Shown in pieces: positions 25,571 to 64,000 of a stretch of 64,000 nucleotides of DNA. A program made the position numbers and the translations under genes. Origin of the DNA: Emydura subglobosa (lineage: Eukaryota > Chordata > Testudines > Chelidae). Below the pieces are notes generated by a model that was not told where the DNA came from, searched no databases, and saw nothing but the letters and a program-made list of their open reading frames with translations. Position 1 is the stretch's first letter. Each line of letters starts with the position of its first letter. Where the stretch lies: assembly GCA_007922225.1 (NCBI GenBank), contig ML679956.1, positions 70,672,111-70,736,110 of the forward strand, written 5' to 3'.

Positions 25571-26280
25571 AACACATGAACCTGAGGAAGAGGACAAAGA
25601 AGAGAACTAAGGAGGATATGTTCAGCAAGATCGTGAAAGCCAGTTTTGCACTGGCCTGTGAGCAAAGGGCCTGGCTGGCCCAAAAGGTAGATGGCCTGGA
25701 GAGGGACAAAGAGGATAGGAGAAAATGGAGAAAGACCCAGGAATCCAACAGGAAGAGGAACAAGAGTTCCAACAGGACAATGGGTCTTCTTAGGCAGCAA
25801 ACGCAAATGCTGCAGAGTCTAGCTGACCTACAGGTACAACAATCATGGATTCATGCCCATTTGTAGTCCCTAGACAACCCCACGGTGGCAGCTCCCTTCA
25901 ACTCTTCCACATTCCACGTGATATCATGGATTACACTCCCTACCGGTCCATGCCTGAGGACATTAAGGACAACCAAAGCTTCACAAATACTGATCTGTGA
26001 GAGGCACAGTTGGTGTAAGTGTAGCCAAAATGAACTACTTATATGCACTGCAATGGACAGAAATGTTTCCTGCCTCTTTGACGTCAAAGTTCCATTCTGT
26101 TAATTCATGTTAGACGTTTGTAGTGTATTGCTTTTTTTTATTTGTACATTGTTTTGTTTTTTCCACTACTTTTGTCACTAAATAACATTCTATTTTTTTA
26201 AAATAAATCAATCTATTAATTCACCACACAAATTGCAGAATGTGCAGCAATAATGAAAGCATCCAGTACTTGTAAGTGTA

Positions 26281-26490
26281 CAGCACCACAGAACACATAG
26301 GTTCAAGAAAACACTCAGACATATGTATAAAAGTACAGCAAGCACTGCATAATTCATAAGTTCAGTGATACACTCAGTATAATAATTATAAATGTACAGC
26401 AAACACCAAATAGTTCATAGGTTTATTAAAAGACATGGTATTCTAGGTATAAATGTACACCAAACACTACACAACTCCTAGCAGCCCACA
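26281..26490 (+). repeat. Degenerate 61-bp tandem repeat, 3 to 4 units
   Basis: Units start CAGCACCACA (26281), CAGCAAGCAC (26336), CAGCAAACAC (26397) and CACCAAACAC (26458). The second and third are exactly 61 bp and end TATAAATGTA. They lie downstream of the Harbinger transposase remnant. Confidence 0.7.
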
Positions 26491-26539
26491 ACCTTCAGGG
26501 CAAGAGCAGTCAAACACAGTACATTGATACAGCTGACAA

Positions 26540-28570
26540 TTAAAGGGATCTTTCAAAACAGGGTCTTTTAATGATCCTTGTGTCTGGCTCTTCAAACTCA
26601 GCAAACAGCCATTCTACCTTCGCCTTCCACTCCAACAGTAACTTTTCCCACTTTCCCTTACAGCTACTACGTAGCATACAACAGGCAGCTATAACCATTG
26701 AGATATTTTTCTCATTGAACTCCAATCTTTTGAGTAAACACCACCAGCATTCCTTCAATCTACACATTTGTCATTCTGCACCTGCTGAGTCAGTAGCTGA
26801 ATCTTTCCTAAGTGCCGTCAAGCTGACCAGTGTACAGCTTCATGACCCTGGGGAACAAAAGGTAGGATGGTTCGCCTACAGTCACTACTGACATTTCAAT
26901 ATTGCCAATGGTAATTTGCAGTCAGGAAAGAATGTCATTGCATGCAGATTTCTGAACTGTCCTGTCTTCTTAAAGATGAGAGAGTCATGTACTTTCCCTG
27001 ACCAGTCCACATTGATATTGATGAAACATCCCCAGTGATCCACCACAACTTGCATAATCATAGAAAATTAGCCCTCTCTGTTGATGTATTCTGTGGCAAA
27101 GTGGTCTGATCTGGTGCCAAAATAGGGATGTGTGTGCTGCCTATCCCACACTGCAGTTAGGGAAACCCAGTGCTGCAAATCCATTCACTATGCCCTGCAC
27201 ACTGCTAAGAAACACATCTCAGTGCAGCAAGACACTATTAACAGCCCTACACATTTGCATGACAATGACCCCCCACTGTGGATTTTCCAATTCCAGAATG
27301 ATTTCCCCCTGAACAGTAGTAATCTGGCACTGCAAGTTTCTGGAGTGCAATCACCACTCCCTTCTCAACTCAGTGCAGCTCTTATTCTGGTGTCCCTGCG
27401 CTGGAGGGCTAAAGCAAACTCAGAACCATGGGCGGCTAGTGAACAATCAGTACAAGGAGCCTAGCCCCCACCCCTGCCTCTTCCGCCCGAAGCCCTGCCC
27501 CTTCTGCCCCCCTCTCCCATCAGATTCCCGCCCTGGGCGGCTCAAACACCAACCTGGCCAGCCAGGCCCCCACTGCCAGAACACCCCTAGGCCTCAGAGC
27601 CCGCACCCCAGCACCGCCCAAACCCCAAGCTGGCTAGCCAGTCCCGTCCCAGTCTGCTCTCCCCCCACTGCTGGAGTGCCGAACCAACCTGTCCCCAGGA
27701 CCAGCCCGAGCGCCCCCAGTCCCAAGAGTGACGGCCCAAATGCCCCAAACCCCTGGAGCACCACCAGCCCACCCTAGCCCCCGGATCGGTTGAATGCCCC
27801 TAGTCCCCAAAGCACCAGCCCACCCTGGCCCCAGGACTGGCCCAAGGTCCCTAGACCCTGGAGTGCCACCGGCCCGGGCGCCCCTGGAGCACTGGCCAAC
27901 CCCGGCCCCAGGACAGGCCTGAGCGTCCCCAGCCCCTAGAGCACTCGCCTGCTCCAGCACTGAGCCTCACCCCAACCCCATACTGGCCAGCCTGTGCTCC
28001 AGCATCACCCCGGCCAAGTGCTGAGCACCAGACAGCCCCCTCCACTGCTGGAGTGCCAGCCCAGCCGGTGCCGGTCAGCCAGAGCACCAGGCTGTGCCAG
28101 GCAACCCCAGCCCTAGAGAGCTGGACTGGGACGGCCAACCCCAGTGCTGCAATGCCCCAACCAGCCCAAATCCCTCTGGCTGGGCGCTGCCTGCACCCCA
28201 GACCCACTCACTTCTGGGGAGAGGCAGTCAGCTGACTGAGCCAGCTGCCCCACTAGCCCACGTGGGCAGGGCCACGCCTGGCTGTCAAGGTCCTTACATA
28301 CCCAGCGCCCATGCTCAGAACACAGATGCAAAAATGGGATCTTTGACATCTGAAAGTTCTGCAGCCATTACTCATCATCCCAAACCTGCATCACGATGTG
28401 ATCCCACCAATCAGTGCTCATTTCTCCAACCCAGAAGCAATGCTCCCACTGTCTGCAATCACTCTGTGAACATCACCAAACAAACTTGAATTGTTTTTCA
28501 CTATGTTTCTTAACAATCTATCCTTGAAGAACGTCATGCCTCCCATTGTTACCGTTCTTCCTGCAGGCCT
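26540..28570 (-). pseudogene. Harbinger DDE transposase (HARBI1-like), broken and interrupted
   Basis: On the minus strand the N-terminal part (28570-28322) reads SLFGDVHRVIADSGSIASG, then MSTDWWDHIVMQVWDD and FQMSKIPFLHLCSE. After the inserted element it resumes with FALALQRRDTRIRAALS at about 27420. GIGKSTVGG, GFPNC and FFPDCKLPLAILKC follow in shifting frames, with GQLDGT and a C-terminal block containing ACCMLRSSCKGK. These match the DDE nuclease of PIF/Harbinger transposons. There are many stops and frameshifts. The insertion at 27427-28313 accounts for the gap. Confidence 0.75.
27427..28313. mobile_element. GC-rich hAT-like element inside the Harbinger transposase (887 bp)
   Basis: CTCAGAAC flanks it at 27419-27426 and 28314-28321, an exact 8-bp target duplication. 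The ends are CATGGGCGGCTAG and, in reverse, CATGGGCGCTG. Removing it and one copy of the 8-mer restores the transposase order LHLCSE to LALQRRDTR. The interior is very C-rich on the plus strand, with imperfect tandem units around 'caccagcccaccctggcccc'. Long open frames on both strands come from this composition and are not genes. Confidence 0.8.
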
Positions 28571-28740
28571 GCAATATGGGAGAATTGTTTATCCTGTATT
28601 TGCAATGTTCATGAGAATAGTGTGGGCTTCATGCTTCTGTCAGAGATGGTAGACAGGGAGATAAGATGGTGGCCTCGGGGGAGTGGGGGGAGAAGGAGAC
28701 TTGGCCTAAGGGCACTGTGACAAGGCTGAGAGAAGGAGCT

Positions 28741-29735
28741 GATCATAGAATCATAGAATATTAGAGTTGGAAGGGACCTCAGGAGGTCATCTAGTCCAAC
28801 CCCCTGCTCAAAGCAGGACCAATTCCAACTAAATTATCCCAGCCAAGGCTTTGTTAAGCTTGACCTAAAAAGCCTCTAAGGATAGAGATCCCACCACCTC
28901 CCTAGGTAACCCATTCCCAGTGGCGTACCGAAGGGTGGGCCCAGACCCCCGGGCACCATCCTGTGGAGGGGCACCAGGCCAGCCCTTCATGACATGCAGA
29001 GGACAGAGGGCACCGGCCCCTCCAGCGCCCCCAGCGCGTTGTGAAGGACCGGCCCAGTGCCCGTCACCTCCAGGCCAGGGGATGAAGTCACCCTGTCTGA
29101 TCCAGGCCAGAGCGGCGGATAAGTACGGGGCACTGGGCCAGCCCTTCACAATGGGCGGGGGAGCGCAGGAAGCTGAGGGGCAGCTGCTCCCATTCCTGCA
29201 CCGCCTCACTGCACAGCGTGAAGGGCCGGCCACGCCCCCATCAAGCCGCGGGGTGTGCGGCTGCCCCTGTCCGAGCCAGTGCAAGCTGTGGGGCTAGAGC
29301 AGGAGACATGAGCGCTGCGGGTAAGTATGGGGAGGGGGGAACCACGCCTGCATTTGCACCACCCCCCAGGCCTCACTGCAGGTACAAACCCCCCACTTCC
29401 CATGGCAGCTGGGTGGAGCAGCACCAAGACACCTTCCGCCTTGTGGGGGGAAGGCAAATGTAGGCTTGACCCCCAGGGCCAGGCACCAGAGACCCACCGT
29501 ATGCCACTGCCCATTCCAGTGCTGCACCAGCCTCCTAGTGAAAAAGTTTTCCTTAATATCCAACCTAGATCTCCCCCACTGCAACTTGAGACCATTGCTC
29601 CTTGTTCTGTCATCTGCCACCACTGAGAACAGCCTAGCTCCATCCTCCCTGGAACCCCCTTTCAGGTAGTTGAAGGCCGCTATCAAATCCCCCCTCATTC
29701 TTCTCTTCTGCAGACTGAACAAGCCTCAGGAACCA
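28741..29735 (-). mobile_element. CR1 LINE 3' end, minus strand, split by a hAT-like insertion
   Basis: The plus strand shows the reverse of a CR1 tail: 'atcatagaatcatagaatat', 'gttggaagggacctcaggag' and 'aagcaggaccaattccaact'. After the insertion at 28918-29509 it resumes with 'cctcctagtgaaaaagtttt' and 'cttgttctgtcatctgccac', then 'tcaggtagttgaaggccgct'. The minus frame at the 5' side reads [20 protein letters not shown]. Confidence 0.93.
28918..29509. mobile_element. hAT-like element with perfect 8-bp target duplication (592 bp) inside CR1
   Basis: CCCATTCC lies at 28910-28917 and 29510-29517. The ends are CAGTGGCGTACCG and, in reverse, CAGTGGCATACGG, 11 of 13 matching. When it is removed the CR1 reads straight through 'ggtaacccattccagtgctg'. 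The interior is GC-rich with no transposase. Confidence 0.9.
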
Positions 29736-29750
29736 GGAGAGGGTGGAAGG

Positions 29751-29925
29751 ACACACGGTCTGAGGGCAGGGAGGCAGGGCAGGAGGGCACACGGTCTGAG
29801 GGCACCGGGGCGGGGTAGGGCAGGAGGGCACGCGGTCTGAGGGCACCGTGATGGAGCGAGAGGCAGGGCACGTGCCTCATGGCACGGGGGTGGAGTGACG
29901 GGCACGCGCCCTCAGGGCACCGGAA
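29751..29925 (+). repeat. GC-rich minisatellite upstream of WDR48
   Basis: About four imperfect units of roughly 40 bp contain 'cacggtctgagggca' followed by 'gcagggcaggagggc'. Starts fall near 29752, 29790, 29829 and 29868. It lies about 285 bp upstream of the start codon and merges with the CpG-rich promoter. Confidence 0.7.
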
Positions 29926-30209
29926 CGAGGCCTCCAGTCACTGTGACAGGGCGGAGGCGTTGAAATAATCGCTTCAACCCAGTGAAGCGCCTAGGATGAG
30001 GCGGCCCAGGCGGCGCCGGCCAGGACGTTTTCTGCTACACTATGCCCCACGGAGCGCACAGGAGGGTGGCGGCCGCAGTCTAGCCCAACCCACCTACCGA
30101 TGACCTCCCATAGCATCCCAAGGGCCCAGCGCCCGTCTATCAGGCAGGGGCGGGATTTCCGGGGCGGTTCGCCCTCTTCGGAAATGACGTCAGAGTGTCA
30201 ACATGCAAG

Positions 30210-64000
<33,791 letters not shown>

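Larger units (their letters stand above)
24030..25866 (+). pseudogene. Harbinger SANT/Myb-like accessory protein, broken
   Basis: At 24095-24190 the frames give NVDIYKKLQ, then EMQVKEYDREHFQQESRMKA and KVWLA, the end of a SANT/Myb-like domain, with a frameshift between. The C-terminal exon at 25576-25866 reads RTKEDMFSKIVKASFALAC, then ERDKEDRRKWRKTQESN and LLRQQTQMLQSLADLQVQQ, the charged and coiled tail typical of Harbinger-associated proteins in turtles. The middle part is interrupted by a CR1 fragment and unassigned DNA. Such proteins bind the transposon and help the transposase enter the nucleus; this copy is not functional. Confidence 0.7.
23580..28600. mobile_element. Decayed two-gene PIF/Harbinger DNA transposon
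   Basis: Two decayed genes face each other, as in autonomous Harbinger elements. A SANT/Myb-like DNA-binding protein gene lies on the plus strand (about 24000-25866), and the DDE transposase gene lies on the minus strand (about 28570-26540). Both carry stops and frameshifts, and other elements have inserted: a CR1 (24724-25000) and a GC-rich hAT-like element (27427-28313). Outer ends were not resolved; the left end is estimated from text near 23580-23640 ('catgtgtctacactcaaatt'), and the right end is cut by the CR1 at 28741. Confidence 0.7.

Noticed and set aside
26281..26490. CRISPR-like array
   Set aside because: The units are contiguous degenerate 61-bp tandem copies without unique spacers, in a vertebrate genome.
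27373..28489. Several long open frames on both strands in the C-rich block (for example proline-rich and glycine/tryptophan-rich products)
   Set aside because: They arise because the block is almost free of A and T, so stops are rare in all frames. The block is a transposable element interior with a defined target duplication.
28865..29722. Open frames on both strands upstream of WDR48
   Set aside because: They run through a CR1 tail and the inserted hAT-like element in all frames, with no conserved domain outside the CR1 remnant.
1..29750. Search for exons of an upstream neighbour (a sodium channel gene lies upstream of WDR48 in mammals)
   Set aside because: No ion-channel segment or other host exon was recognised on either strand.

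Overview
This window is nuclear DNA from an amniote, most likely a turtle; a crocodilian is the main alternative. The inference rests on repeat content: many CR1 LINE copies of several subfamilies, two Penelope-like retroelements, a DIRS-type retroelement, a two-gene Harbinger transposon, numerous non-autonomous hAT elements and old MIR SINEs. That mix is wrong for a mammal (no CR1) and unusual for a bird. No bacterial, viral, tRNA or rRNA gene was recognised.

There is one clear host gene, WDR48 (UAF1), on the + strand. Exon 1 starts at 30210 in a CpG-rich promoter, and 13 coding exons run to 63266, where the window ends inside the gene. All exon junctions keep frame, all donors are GT and all acceptors AG. 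The visible exons encode 459 codons: the whole eight-repeat WD40 region and the start of the ancillary region. The C-terminal SUMO-like part lies outside the window. WDR48 is the activating partner of the deubiquitinases USP1, USP12 and USP46.

Positions 1-29750 hold no host exon I can recognise. They contain a Penelope 3' end with a hammerhead ribozyme (1-600), CR1 copies (600-2733, 3793-4174, 8233-9494, 10095-10484, 11690-12073, nested copies 13802-15720, 19445-20157, 24724-25000, 28741-29735), hAT-type elements (6457, 12109, 18882), a large inverted repeat of unknown type (15931-17022), and a decayed Harbinger transposon (about 23580-28600). Inside the Harbinger transposase gene sits a GC-rich hAT-like element with an 8-bp target duplication (27427-28313). 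A second hAT-like element with a perfect 8-bp target duplication (28918-29509) sits inside a CR1.

Positions 29751-64000 are the promoter and gene body. Intron 1 holds a second, decayed copy of WDR48 exon 1 and its flank (37262-37785), which keeps the 48-nt length and the splice donor but carries a stop at codon 6. Intron 5 is enlarged by a Penelope element with an exact 12-bp target duplication (45113-47423). Intron 8 is enlarged by a decayed DIRS element (about 50490-55720). The other introns carry MIR copies, small inverted-repeat elements and microsatellites.
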